64,000 nucleotides of DNA from the NCBI RefSeq assembly GCF_001457475.1, contig NZ_LN831029.1, forward strand, positions 6,634,001-6,698,000, in the 5' to 3' direction. Below, piece by piece: positions 29,117-37,821 of this stretch. The DNA comes from Achromobacter xylosoxidans. Lineage in GTDB: Bacteria > Pseudomonadota > Gammaproteobacteria > Burkholderiales > Burkholderiaceae_B. The position numbers and the translations under genes were made by a program. The number at the start of each line of letters is the position of its first letter. Position 1 is the stretch's first letter. The notes under the pieces were generated by a model. It did not search any database. It worked only from the letters and a program-made list of their open reading frames with translations, and was not told the origin of the DNA.

Positions 29117-31044
29117 GCGGCCTCGTCCTCCATCACGTGATGAAACTGCATCAGGTACAGCGCGGCGGTGCGGCGCGCGGTGTCGACGATGCGCCGCTCG
29201 GCGCGGCCGTCTTCGTCGCAGTCCAGCGCCAGTTCCACCGCGGTCAGCCAGCGCGCCAGGTGGTTCTCGTCGTTGTGGCCATGGTATTCCAGGAAGCGGA
29301 AGGCGTCCGGCGGCAACTTCAGGCTGGCCTTGAGCAGCGGCAGCAGGGCCGGCACGATGCGCTGGCCCGTGCCCTCGATGATGTAGATGGCGCCCAGGAG
29401 GCCGATCGGATCGCGCGTGGCGGCCAGGCTGTGCAGATAGGCGTTGAGCGCCTCGCCGCCGGGATTGCGGCGCAGCGCATCGATGTTGTCGATGCTGCCG
29501 CCGGCCGTGCGGTAGTCCTGGAACAGGATCTGGAAGTCGTTCTGCTCCTCGCCGGCGTGCATGTCGATCAGCGCAGCCAGCGGCTGGTATTGCTCGGTCA
29601 GCGAAGCCGCGCCTTCGCGCATCCACTTGCTGCCCTCGCGCACCTGCGGAATCCAGTTCTCCATCCAGTTCAGGTAATCGGCGGTCTGGAAGCGGCGGTT
29701 GCGCAGGCGCCGCACCACCGGCGTGCGCCAGACGCGCGAGCGGTAGTCGTGCCAGATCGCCGCCAGTTCGGTCAGCAACTGGCCCAGCCCCTGCGGCGCC
29801 ATGTCCGGATCGTGCGGCGGCGCGATGGCGTCGGCATCGGCGCTGCGGGCGTCCTCGCGCCCGGCCGCGGCCGGCGTGGCGCCCAGGGCCACCGACGGCG
29901 CGGCGTCATGCGCGGCCTCGGCCTCCAGCAGCATGTAGGCCGCCATGAACCGGCCCGACTCGGGGATATAGCAGAAGATCTGCTCGCCCGGCTTGATCTC
30001 ACGGGTTTCGAGGAACTCGGCCAGCATGATCAGGATCGACGCCGCGCCGGTGTTGCCGCGCCAGGCCAGGTTGCTGAACCAGCGCTCGCGCGGAATCACC
30101 AGACCGGCCTTCTCCATCAGGTCCTCGACCACCGGAATGAATTTCTCGGACGAGTAATGGCACAGGAAATGATCGACCTGGTCCGGATCCAGCCAGCCGT
30201 CGCGCACCAGCTTGGCGTACTCGTGGATGCCGATGTCGAACAGGTGCGGCAGCAGGCGGATGTCCTGGCGCAGCGACAGCGCGCCGTCGGCCTCGGCCTC
30301 GTTCCACGACGGATAGTCCAGGTGGCCCTTCTGCCGGTCGGCCGACAGGCCCAGCTGCATGCACACCGGATAGTCGCCCGAGAACGAACGCTGGTGCACC
30401 CACTTCAGGCGCAGCCGCACGCCCTTGGACGCGCCCGGCAGCGGCCGGCCGGCGCGGCCCAGCAGCAACGCGCCGGCGCCATCGGACAGCATCCAGCGCA
30501 GGAAATGCGCGTCGAAGTCGGCGTCGTAGCCGCGCGCGGCAAAGCGCGAACGCTTGAACAGGCGCGACGGCAGCTCGGCCGCGACCGCCAGCGCGCTGGC
30601 ATGGCCGCCCATCTCGACACCCTGCGCCGCCACCTGGATCGCCGACACGCCCGCGGCGCAGATGCCGTGCACCGACAGCGTCTCCATCGGATGCGCGGCC
30701 AGCTCGCCCTGGATCATGTTGGCAAAGCCCGGCATCAGCGCGTCGCCCCCGGACGAGCCGCTGGTCAGCAGCGACACGCCCGCCAGGTCGCCATCATTGC
30801 GTCGCAGGCAATCGCGGATGGCGTTGGCGGCCAACTGCGCGTTGGTGAAGACGGTGGCGCCCTCGGCATCGATCGCGTAGTAGCGCTGCTTGATGCCGTT
30901 CTCGGCCAGGATGCGGCTCTTGATGCGGCTGGACATGCGGTTCAGCGGCGCGATGTAGCTGTCCATGGCCTCGTTGGACACGGGTTCGCCCGGCATGAAA
31001 TAGCCGGCGCTTTCCAGGTAGACACGATTGAACGCGATAGGCAT
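29113..31044 (-). CDS. Fusion of FabH-like ketosynthase and haem-oxygenase-like diiron oxidase
   Basis: A 643-residue two-domain protein. Residues 1-375 match the ketosynthase III fold: nucleophile Cys129 (SVHGICAAGVSA), His296 (LCHYSSEK) and Asn331 (RGNTGAAS) give the FabH Cys-His-Asn triad. After an acidic, Ala-rich linker (about 375-415), residues 420-643 resemble haem-oxygenase-like diiron oxidases: Glu499/500, Glu557 (YIIEG), and HGHNDENH with His588/His590, Asp592 and His595 are candidate iron ligands. Known relatives of each half condense acyl-CoA/ACP or oxidise/decarboxylate fatty acids (UndA type). The product is unknown; neighbours are a desaturase and a hydroxylase. Confidence 0.82.
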   Translation of the reverse strand: MPIAFNRVYLESAGYFMPGEPVSNEAMDSYIAPLNRMSSRIKSRILAENGIKQRYYAIDAEGATVFTNAQLAANAIRDCLRRNDGDLAGVSLLTSGSSGGDALMPGFANMIQGELAAHPMETLSVHGICAAGVSAIQVAAQGVEMGGHASALAVAAELPSRLFKRSRFAARGYDADFDAHFLRWMLSDGAGALLLGRAGRPLPGASKGVRLRLKWVHQRSFSGDYPVCMQLGLSADRQKGHLDYPSWNEAEADGALSLRQDIRLLPHLFDIGIHEYAKLVRDGWLDPDQVDHFLCHYSSEKFIPVVEDLMEKAGLVIPRERWFSNLAWRGNTGAASILIMLAEFLETREIKPGEQIFCYIPESGRFMAAYMLLEAEAAHDAAPSVALGATPAAAGREDARSADADAIAPPHDPDMAPQGLGQLLTELAAIWHDYRSRVWRTPVVRRLRNRRFQTADYLNWMENWIPQVREGSKWMREGAASLTEQYQPLAALIDMHAGEEQNDFQILFQDYRTAGGSIDNIDALRRNPGGEALNAYLHSLAATRDPIGLLGAIYIIEGTGQRIVPALLPLLKASLKLPPDAFRFLEYHGHNDENHLARWLTAVELALDCDEDGRAERRIVDTARRTAALYLMQFHHVMEDEAA

Positions 31045-31079
31045 GGCGGGTCTCTAGTGGCAGGTATGGGGTTGCGGCG

Positions 31080-31988
31080 CTAGCGCACGTGCTCGGGCGC
31101 CATACACGAACGGCTGCGAAAGCGCGGCAGGAAGGTGCCCAGCACGAACACGCGGAACATGTACGGCGTCAGGCCGCCTTCGTTCAGCGCGGGTGTCACG
31201 CGGGCCCGGTAGTGGTCGCGATGCAGCGCGGTCAGTTCCGACCAGTGCGCGCGCGGGTTCTCGTGGTGCGCGGTATGCAGGCCGATGTTGAACAGCAGCG
31301 GATTGACCAGTCCTTCGAAATTGCGGGCGTAGTTCAGGCCGGCGACGGCGCGCGGCCCGCCATCGGCGTGCGCGTGTTGCAGGTAGTTGGTGGCCAGCAG
31401 CCAGTGCAGGCCGTGCAGTTGCGGAACGATGACGAACACCAGCGCCTTGACCGGATTGATGGCCAGCAGGCCGCCCCACAGCCCCAGCCAGGCGCCGTAC
31501 TGGCACATGCAGTAGCGCCACGCGCCCGGCCAGTGCCGGCGCAGCCGTCCCAGCCAGGCAAAGAACAGCGGATACAGCACCCACACCGCCTGCACCGGAT
31601 GGATCAGGTAGCCCCATAGATGATTGGTGTCGCCGCCAAAGCGATAGGTGCGCGCCACGTCGCGCGCGCCATGCTTGTAGCGATGATGGTTGGCCACGTG
31701 CGCCGGATAGAACACGAAGGTCGGATGCCCCTGCAGCAGCGTGATCCAGAAATCAGTGGCGCGGTTGACCCAGCGGCCATGCCACATGCGGATGTGCGTG
31801 TGGTTGTGATGAATCACGCCAATGCCCAGCGTCAGGAACAGCATCAGCGCGTACAACGGCCACCAGAAGCCGTGCAGCCACTGCCACGCCGCCAGGGCGG
31901 GCAGCGCGGCCAGGTAGGCCAGGCTCTGCCAATCGCGCCGGTTGCGCAGCGCGGGCAGCCGGCGCGTCTTGCTAAGCCCGTCCGCCAA
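31080..31988 (-). CDS. Membrane fatty-acid desaturase
   Basis: A 302-residue integral-membrane diiron desaturase: histidine boxes HHNHTHIRMWH, HVANHHRYKH and HTAHHENPRAHW lie among hydrophobic segments, as in AlkB/DesA-type desaturases. It inserts a double bond or hydroxyl into an acyl chain using O2. The start is a TTG at 31988, 17 bases inside the upstream hydroxylase gene; no ATG or GTG gives a full first membrane segment, so coupling by overlap is likely. It is 35 bases before the ketosynthase-oxidase gene. Confidence 0.82.
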   Translation of the reverse strand: MADGLSKTRRLPALRNRRDWQSLAYLAALPALAAWQWLHGFWWPLYALMLFLTLGIGVIHHNHTHIRMWHGRWVNRATDFWITLLQGHPTFVFYPAHVANHHRYKHGARDVARTYRFGGDTNHLWGYLIHPVQAVWVLYPLFFAWLGRLRRHWPGAWRYCMCQYGAWLGLWGGLLAINPVKALVFVIVPQLHGLHWLLATNYLQHAHADGGPRAVAGLNYARNFEGLVNPLLFNIGLHTAHHENPRAHWSELTALHRDHYRARVTPALNEGGLTPYMFRVFVLGTFLPRFRSRSCMAPEHVR

Positions 31989-32748
31989 GCGATTCTCGCT
32001 GCCGGAAAGCCTCCAGCTGGGGCGCGGCCGCCTCGGCCTTCAGCCGGGTGCGGAACAGGCGGTCCATGAACGTGAACTGGAAACCAAAATTGCCGTTGTA
32101 GCAGGCGTGGTGCAGGTGATGCCGGCGGCTCGCCGCAAACCAGTGCGCATACGACACGTTGGGAAAGAAGTCGTAGTTGGCGTGGCCGATACAATTGAAG
32201 AACAGGCTGAACAGCGGCACCGACGCCAACGACCAGAAGCTGAAATCATGCAGCACCATCGGCAGCATGATGACGTTGCCCAGCATCAGCGCCTCGATCG
32301 GATGGAAGCTGTAGGTCGAGAACGGGGTGGTCACCACCGAACGGTGGTGCGGCAGGTGGAAACGGCGCAGCAGCTTGGTGTGCAGCAGCCGGTGATTGAT
32401 CCAGAAATGCACGTCGTTCCAGGCCACCAGCGCCAGGATCTCCAGCGTGATCTTCTGCCAGCTGGCGTCGGGGTCCAGGTGCGCCCAACCCAATTGCAGC
32501 AGGCCCCACGGAAAGATCATGCCGGTGCCGAACAGCAGGATCGACACGCCCGACTGCGTGAACTCACGGCGCAACTGGCCCGGCGCCAGCGGCCGCGGAT
32601 CGAGCGGCCGGCCGATGCCCAGCGCCGGCAGGATGCGCTGGGTCAGCAGCCAGGTGGCCGCGCCGAACAGCAGGTAGATGCCGCCGAAGAACAGCAGGCC
32701 CGCTAGCATGACCTGCCAGGCGGACAACGCGACAAAAGCTTGGGCCAT
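31972..32748 (-). CDS. Fatty-acid hydroxylase / sterol-desaturase-family membrane protein
   Basis: A 258-residue membrane protein with the eight-histidine arrangement of the FA hydroxylase superfamily: HFWINHRLLH, HLPHH and RRHHLHHACYN, between hydrophobic helices. It probably hydroxylates or desaturates a lipid. It is the first gene of the lipid operon, and overlaps the desaturase gene. An AT-rich patch (about 32811-32835) upstream is the probable promoter region of the four-gene unit. Confidence 0.82.
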   Translation of the reverse strand: MAQAFVALSAWQVMLAGLLFFGGIYLLFGAATWLLTQRILPALGIGRPLDPRPLAPGQLRREFTQSGVSILLFGTGMIFPWGLLQLGWAHLDPDASWQKITLEILALVAWNDVHFWINHRLLHTKLLRRFHLPHHRSVVTTPFSTYSFHPIEALMLGNVIMLPMVLHDFSFWSLASVPLFSLFFNCIGHANYDFFPNVSYAHWFAASRRHHLHHACYNGNFGFQFTFMDRLFRTRLKAEAAAPQLEAFRQRESLGGRA

Positions 32749-32871
32749 GAACGTTTTGTTTCACCCCGGAGAATGGCCGCATCATAAGCAATCCGCCAGC
32801 CTCGCGGGGAGACATTTATTACCAAATGAATCCGGGCGCCACAAAGAAGCAGTCCATGCCGCGGCTTGCCG

Positions 32872-33765
32872 CTATTGGCAGGGAAACTGCCGGTTCAGGC
32901 CCGCGACCACCGCATCCATGCGCCGGGCCAGGGCCGCGCTGGCCGCCGGCATGGGCTCTCGCAGCTCGTCGCTGAGCAGTCCCTGGCGCCCCAGTTGCGC
33001 CTTCACCGGCCCCGGATTGGGTTCGGCGAACGCCAGCTGGATCACCGGCGCCAGCGCCTGGAACAGCTTGCGCGCCAGGTCCAGCTGCTGCGCCCGCACC
33101 GCCTGGTACATGGCCACGAACAGGTCGGGCCGGATGTGCGCCGCCGCCGCGATCAGGCCGCTGCCGCCCAGGCACAGCAGCGACAGCGATTGCAGGTCCT
33201 CGCCCGCCAGCACGTTCATGTTGCCGTCGGCGATCAGCGCCAGGGTCTTGTCGAGCGAACCGCCGCAGTCCTTGATGGCCGCGATGTTCGGATGCGCGGC
33301 CAGCGATAACAGAGTCGAGGTTTCCAGCGTCGTTCCTGTGCGGTATGGAATGTCGTACAGCACCAGGGGAAAGCGCGAGGCATCGGCCAGGCTGCGGAAG
33401 TAGGCGGCGGCGCCTTCCTGGCCGGGCCGCACGTAGTACGGCGCCGGCGCCAGGATGCCGGCCAACGGCCGGGTGCCGAACGCGGCCAGGCGCTGCAGCA
33501 CGTGGCCCTGGTGGTTGCCGGCCAGGCCCATCACCACCGGCATGGCGCCGGCCTCGGCGAGCACGGCATCCAGCACCGCCAGTTGCTCGGCGTCATCGAG
33601 CGCCGCGGCTTCGCCGGTGCTGCCGCACACGACCAGCCCGTCGACGCCCGCCGCCACGAAATGGCGCACCAGGCGGCGCAGGGCCCCGCCATCGACAGCG
33701 CCGCCGGAGAACGGCGTCACCAGGGGAATCCAGACGCCTTGGAACGGGGATTGATGAGTTTGCAT
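32872..33765 (-). CDS. dapA: Dihydrodipicolinate-synthase/N-acetylneuraminate-lyase family aldolase
   Basis: A 297-residue class I aldolase. The Schiff-base lysine lies in AAIKDCGG (near residue 160), with the partner tyrosine in PAPYYVRPGQEG and the loop YDIPYRTG. The usual GTTGE is GSTGE here, a conservative Thr-to-Ser change. Most likely a 4-hydroxy-tetrahydrodipicolinate synthase of lysine and peptidoglycan synthesis, but this superfamily is diverse and the gene is away from other lysine genes. ATG 33765 follows AAGGAG; a GTG at 33771 would abut it. It lies 123 bases upstream of the lipid operon. Confidence 0.85.
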   Translation of the reverse strand: MQTHQSPFQGVWIPLVTPFSGGAVDGGALRRLVRHFVAAGVDGLVVCGSTGEAAALDDAEQLAVLDAVLAEAGAMPVVMGLAGNHQGHVLQRLAAFGTRPLAGILAPAPYYVRPGQEGAAAYFRSLADASRFPLVLYDIPYRTGTTLETSTLLSLAAHPNIAAIKDCGGSLDKTLALIADGNMNVLAGEDLQSLSLLCLGGSGLIAAAAHIRPDLFVAMYQAVRAQQLDLARKLFQALAPVIQLAFAEPNPGPVKAQLGRQGLLSDELREPMPAASAALARRMDAVVAGLNRQFPCQ

Positions 33766-34072
33766 GAACACTCCTTCGATGTAAGCGGACCGCGGTTGGA
33801 CCGTACAGAAGTGCTCGGGATACTGGGGGTGCGCGCGAAGGCGCCATGGCGCCGCCGTGAGGCCGCTGTTCCGTCGCCCATCTGACGGAACAGCATGCTC
33901 CGGTCAGATGAGCGGCTGTTTTTTGGATTTCAGGCCGGCGCAAACCGTCGCCACGCCGAGGGCGCGGAACGGAAAAACGGACGAGATGGCCTGAGGAATC
34001 ATGAATGGAATAAAGGGTTGAAACCGGCCGCAGGCGGCCGATGCGCAAATCTACCGGGCCGCCGCCATGCTG
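33766..34072. promoter_or_regulatory. Intergenic region upstream of dapA
   Basis: A 307-base gap between dapA (transcribed leftward) and the end of the msrC-like gene, with no convincing gene. It holds the AAGGAG ribosome-binding site of dapA and the interlocking inverted repeats listed separately. A dapA promoter must lie here, but no strong hexamer pair was seen. Confidence 0.45.
33865..33910. promoter_or_regulatory. Two interlocking inverted repeats in the dapA leader
   Basis: Repeat A: GCTGTTCCGTC (33865-33875) with GACGGAACAGC (33884-33894), 11 perfect base pairs and an 8-base loop. Repeat B: CATCTGAC (33879-33886) with GTCAGATG (33903-33910). They share bases 33884-33886 and interlock, so both cannot form in one RNA. 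They lie 100-145 bases upstream of the dapA start on its strand. Confidence 0.6.
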
Positions 34073-34558
34073 TCAACGCAGGCTGGCCAGGAAGACCGCG
34101 CACAACGCTTCCATGCCCTGGCGATCGTCTTCGTCGAAACGGTCCGGCACCGGGCTGTCCACGTCCCACACGCCGATCAACTCGCCCTGGTGCACCAGCG
34201 GCACCACGATCTCGGAACGCGAGGCCGCGTCGCAGGCGATGTGGCCGGGGAAGGCATGCACGTCGGGCACGAGCTGCGTCTGGCGCTGGCTGGCGGCCGC
34301 GCCGCACACGCCGCGATCGAGCGGAATGCGCACGCAGGCCGGCTTGCCCTGGAACGGCCCCAGCACCAGTTCCGTGCCGTCAAATAGGTAGAAGCCCACC
34401 CAGTTCAGGTCGGGCAGCGCCTGGTAGGCCAGCGCGCTCAGGTTGGCGGCGTTGGCGATGCGGTCGTGCTCGCCGTCGAGCAGGGCGCGGGCCTGCTTGG
34501 CCAGTTCGGCGTACAGCGCGGACTTGGAGTCGGCGGCGATCGGGGCGGCTTCAAACAT
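34073..34558 (-). CDS. msrC: Free methionine-(R)-sulfoxide reductase (GAF domain)
   Basis: A 161-residue single-GAF-domain enzyme that reduces free L-methionine-(R)-sulfoxide in the cytoplasm. The three family cysteines are visible: C-V-R-I-P and G-V-C-G in one strand-loop region and the GHIACDAASRSEIVVP catalytic cysteine. Full family length from ATG 34558. The upstream divergent region (34559-34726) is AT-rich and contains the palindrome CTGTACAG at 34573-34580, a possible operator for either gene. Confidence 0.88.
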   Translation of the reverse strand: MFEAAPIAADSKSALYAELAKQARALLDGEHDRIANAANLSALAYQALPDLNWVGFYLFDGTELVLGPFQGKPACVRIPLDRGVCGAAASQRQTQLVPDVHAFPGHIACDAASRSEIVVPLVHQGELIGVWDVDSPVPDRFDEDDRQGMEALCAVFLASLR

Positions 34559-34726
34559 ATGTATAAATGTAACTGTACAGGCGATTATCGATGCAAGTGA
34601 TTTTAGGGGCAGCCCGCGATAAAGGGGCCGCCTTGCTACGCTGTGGGACAATAGTTTACGCAGCAACGTCTTTACCGCTCCGTTGTCATCACCCCGTCAC
34701 CCCCCTTCTTGATTAAGAAGCAAGCC

Positions 34727-35929
34727 ATGGACAAGCCTCTCGAACCGACGTTCGCCTTTTCCGAACGCGCCCAGCAACTCACCAGCTCCGCCATCCGCGA
34801 GATCCTCAAGGTCACCGAGCGTCCCGAAGTCATTTCGTTCGCAGGCGGCCTGCCGGCGCCCGGCGGCTTCCCGGTGGAAGTAGTGCGTGCGGCATTCGAC
34901 AAGGTACTGTCCACCAACGGCCGCGCGGCCCTGCAATACGGCCCCACCGAAGGCTATGCGCCGCTGCGCCAATGGGTCGCCGACGACCTGAACCGCGCCG
35001 GCGCCAACATCGCCGCCGACCAGACCCTGATCGTGTCCGGCTCGCAGCAGGCCCTGGACCTGCTGGGCAAGGTGCTGATCGACAAGGACAGCAAGGTGCT
35101 GGTCGAAGACCCCAGCTACCTCGGCGCGCTGCAATCGTTCAGCCTGTACCAGCCCAAGTTCGTGCCGGTGCCCACCGACGATGGCGGCCTGATCCCGGAA
35201 GCCATCACCCCCGAACTGGCCGCCGGCGCGCGCTTCCTGTACGCGCTGCCCAACTTCCAGAATCCCACCGGCCGCACCCTCAGCCTGGAACGCCGCATCG
35301 CGCTGGTCAAGCGCGCCGCCGAACTGGGCCTGACCATCATCGAGGACGATCCCTACGGTGAACTGCGCTACGCCGGCGAACCGCAACCGGGCCTGATCGC
35401 GCTGGCCGCCGAGTACGGCGCCAACGTGGTGCGCCTGGGCACGTTCTCCAAGGTGCTGGCCCCCGGCCTGCGCCTGGGCTACATCGCCGCCGCCCGCCCG
35501 CTGATCAACAAGCTGGTGCAGGCCAAGCAGGCCACCGACCTGCACACGCCCACGCTGACCCAGATGGCCGTGTACGAAATCGTCAAGGACGGCTTCCTGG
35601 AAGAACACCTGCCCAACGTGCGCGAAATCTACCGCGCCCAGGGCAGCTGCATGCTCGAAGCCATCGCCCGCGAATTCCCGTCCACCGTCAGCTGGACCAA
35701 GCCCGAAGGCGGCATGTTCATCTGGCTCACGCTGCCCGAACACATCGACAGCACCAAGCTGCTGGAAAAGGCCATCGCCCAGAACGTCGCCTTCGTGCCG
35801 GGCGCGCCGTTCTATTGCGGCACCGGCCGCGCCAACACGCTGCGCCTGAGCTTCGCCACCGTGCCGGAGGACAAGATCCGCACCGGCATCGCCATCCTGG
35901 GCAAGCTGCTCAAGGAATACACGGCCTGA
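34727..35929 (+). CDS. PLP-dependent class I/II aminotransferase (LysN/aminoadipate-type)
   Basis: A 400-residue fold-type I aminotransferase. The PLP lysine is in GTFSKVLAPGLRLGY, with the family segments PNFQNPTGRTLS and EDDPYGELRY and the arginine LRLSFA near the C-terminus. It resembles alpha-aminoadipate/branched-chain aminotransferases related to MocR proteins but lacks their DNA-binding domain. The substrate is uncertain. ATG 34727 is preferred over the in-frame TTG at 34709 because AAGAAG precedes it. A strong terminator follows. Confidence 0.85.
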   Translation: MDKPLEPTFAFSERAQQLTSSAIREILKVTERPEVISFAGGLPAPGGFPVEVVRAAFDKVLSTNGRAALQYGPTEGYAPLRQWVADDLNRAGANIAADQTLIVSGSQQALDLLGKVLIDKDSKVLVEDPSYLGALQSFSLYQPKFVPVPTDDGGLIPEAITPELAAGARFLYALPNFQNPTGRTLSLERRIALVKRAAELGLTIIEDDPYGELRYAGEPQPGLIALAAEYGANVVRLGTFSKVLAPGLRLGYIAAARPLINKLVQAKQATDLHTPTLTQMAVYEIVKDGFLEEHLPNVREIYRAQGSCMLEAIAREFPSTVSWTKPEGGMFIWLTLPEHIDSTKLLEKAIAQNVAFVPGAPFYCGTGRANTLRLSFATVPEDKIRTGIAILGKLLKEYTA

Positions 35930-35961
35930 AAACCGGGTCCTGAACACCCTTGACGGTTCCG

Positions 35962-35991
35962 CGGCCGGGCGCATTGCCCGGCCGTTGTTTT
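35962..35991 (+). terminator. Rho-independent terminator after the aminotransferase gene
   Basis: CGGCCGGGC (35962-35970), loop GCATT, GCCCGGCCG (35976-35984), followed by TTGTTTTAT. A 9-bp perfect stem with a T-rich tail 33 bases after the stop codon. Confidence 0.85.
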
Positions 35992-36023
35992 ATGCTGTCG
36001 GCTTTCCTCCCTTTTCTTTCGCC

Positions 36024-36956
36024 GTGACAGTGAGCGCTCCGCAATCCTCTCCCGTCGACCTCAGCGACATTGTTTTCACCGACTGGGTCGAACGTTGGCT
36101 GCCCAAATCGTGGCGGCCCTACGCCCGGCTGTGCCGGCTCGACCGCCCCATCGGCACCTGGCTGACGCTGCTGCCCTGTATCGCCGCCCTGGTCCAGGCC
36201 GCCGGCGGACTGCCAGACCTGCAACGCCTGGTGGTGTTCTCGCTGGGCGCGCTGCTCATGCGCGGTATCGGCTGCACCGTCAACGACATGTGCGACCGCA
36301 ACTTCGACAAGCACGTCGAACGCACCCGCTTCCGTCCGCTCACCAGCGGCCAGCTCAGCATGCGTAATGCGGTCTGGTTCTTGATCGGCCAATTGCTGGT
36401 CTGCGGTTCACTGCTTTTCTTCCTGAATGGCATGAGCCGCTGGCTCGCCGTGGCCGTCCTGCCGTTCGTTTTCATCTATCCGCTGTGCAAGCGCGTCACC
36501 TACTGGCCGCAGGTCGTCCTGGGCATCTGCTTCAACTGGGGCATGCTGATGGCCTGGTCGGATACGCAGAACCACGTGCCCCTGGCCGCCATCGCGATGT
36601 GGTTCGGCGCGGTGCTGTGGCAGGTGGGTTACGACAGCATCTACGCCTACGTCGATGTGCGCGACGACCGCAGCCTGGGCCTGCATTCCACGGCCATGCG
36701 CTTCGGTGACCAGGGCAAGCTGTGGATCGGCGGCTTCTATCTGGCCACCGTGATCCTGTGGGCCTGGGGCGGCCATGCCATCGGCATGTCATGGGCCTAT
36801 TACGTCGGCATGGCGGCCATCGCCGTGCACCTGGCGTGGCAGTTGAAGGTGTTCGACATCCAGCGTCCCGACCGCAATTTCATGCTGTTCCGCGCCAACC
36901 TCTGGCTGGGCGCGATCCTGGTCGCGGCGGCGCTTGCCGGCACCCTGATCGCCTGA
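36024..36956 (+). CDS. ubiA: 4-hydroxybenzoate polyprenyltransferase
   Basis: A 310-residue integral-membrane prenyltransferase of ubiquinone synthesis. Both aspartate-rich motifs are visible: NDMCDRNFDKHVERT (near residue 90) and YAYVDVRDDRSLG (near residue 210), among about eight hydrophobic segments. I take GTG 36024 as the start, with another in-frame GTG at 36030; the only longer option, a TTG at 35985, lies inside the terminator of the preceding gene. Confidence 0.9.
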   Translation: MTVSAPQSSPVDLSDIVFTDWVERWLPKSWRPYARLCRLDRPIGTWLTLLPCIAALVQAAGGLPDLQRLVVFSLGALLMRGIGCTVNDMCDRNFDKHVERTRFRPLTSGQLSMRNAVWFLIGQLLVCGSLLFFLNGMSRWLAVAVLPFVFIYPLCKRVTYWPQVVLGICFNWGMLMAWSDTQNHVPLAAIAMWFGAVLWQVGYDSIYAYVDVRDDRSLGLHSTAMRFGDQGKLWIGGFYLATVILWAWGGHAIGMSWAYYVGMAAIAVHLAWQLKVFDIQRPDRNFMLFRANLWLGAILVAAALAGTLIA

Positions 36957-37026
36957 TCCGGCGCATTGCGGACACCCCCCGCTTGAGGGATGATGGCCGC
37001 TCCGACACGCTTTACGGAGACCACGC

Positions 37027-37437
37027 ATGTCCGCATTGACCAAAACCCTGCTGGCCCTGGCTTCGGCCAGCGCCTTGCTCGGCGCCCTGCCCGCCCACGC
37101 CCAGGCCACCACCGATTGCTCCGCCCAGCGTGGCTGCGCCGCGAAGTTCTGCCATCTGGAAAACGAAATCACCTATGCGCGCACCCACGGCAACACGCAC
37201 CGGGTGGCCGGCTTGCAGAAGGCGCTGGCCGAAGCCAAGGCGTACTGCACCGACAGCCGCCTGCAATCGCAGCGCGAAGCCGACGTGCGCGACAAGCAGA
37301 ACAAGGTTTCCGAGCGCGAAGACGAGCTCAAGGCCGCCCGCGCCAAGGGCAAGCAGGAAAAGATCGACAAGGCCCAGCGCAAGCTGGATGAAGCCCGCGC
37401 CGAATACGACGCCGCGCTGGCCGACCTGAACCGCTGA
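37027..37437 (+). CDS. DUF1090 periplasmic protein
   Basis: A 136-residue exported protein: a signal peptide (LLALASASALLGALPAHA, cleavage probably before QATTDC), then four cysteines (DCSAQRGC, KFC, AYC) and a long charged, heptad-like helix from residue 75 to the end. The composition and the CxxxxGCxxKxC-like start match DUF1090 (YqjC-like) proteins. Function unknown. Starts 70 bases after ubiA. Confidence 0.82.
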   Translation: MSALTKTLLALASASALLGALPAHAQATTDCSAQRGCAAKFCHLENEITYARTHGNTHRVAGLQKALAEAKAYCTDSRLQSQREADVRDKQNKVSEREDELKAARAKGKQEKIDKAQRKLDEARAEYDAALADLNR

Positions 37438-37821
37438 CCCGGTTTCCCCCTACCCGCCCCGTGGCCTCGACCTCGGGGCGGCGTATCCCGCCTCGCCCCC
37501 TCCCACTTCGTCACTCGCCCGCCCGCCGACCGCCGGCGCGCCTTGCCGCCCCCACAACGGCCGCACGCACGGCGCCGATGGGGGTCGCTCGTCCGCCAAC
37601 CACTACCTATTGCGTCATCAAATGGAAATATCGCCACCTATGGTGCCATTTGGTAAGTTATCGGGCGATTAGTACTTATTTTGGAAAGATGTTTTCAGAG
37701 AATAAGGGTTTATCCCAAGGTTATTTAGGCCGAGAATGCATCTCATCGGGACACAGCAAGCGACCCCCGGCAATCAGGCCAGAGGATCGGATCCCAAGCT
37801 CAAGACATATGGAGGTCTGCT
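37438..37821. promoter_or_regulatory. Intergenic region upstream of the 129-residue DUF4148 gene
   Basis: A 384-base gap. The first half is C-rich and featureless. From about 37610 to 37730 it becomes strongly AT-rich, which in this GC-rich genome suggests a promoter or regulator-binding region for the gene at 37822; GGAGG precedes that start. No convincing small gene was found, and the palindrome seen at the other DUF4148 genes is absent. Confidence 0.45.

Noticed and set aside
29137..31083. A 648-codon plus-strand frame opposite the ketosynthase-oxidase gene
   Set aside because: Antisense artefact: the minus-strand product has intact catalytic motifs, whereas this frame is Gln/Arg/His-rich with no recognisable domain.
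34573..34580. CTGTACAG palindrome between msrC and the aminotransferase gene
   Set aside because: An 8-base palindrome on its own occurs by chance too often, and no second copy or adjacent regulator gene supports it.
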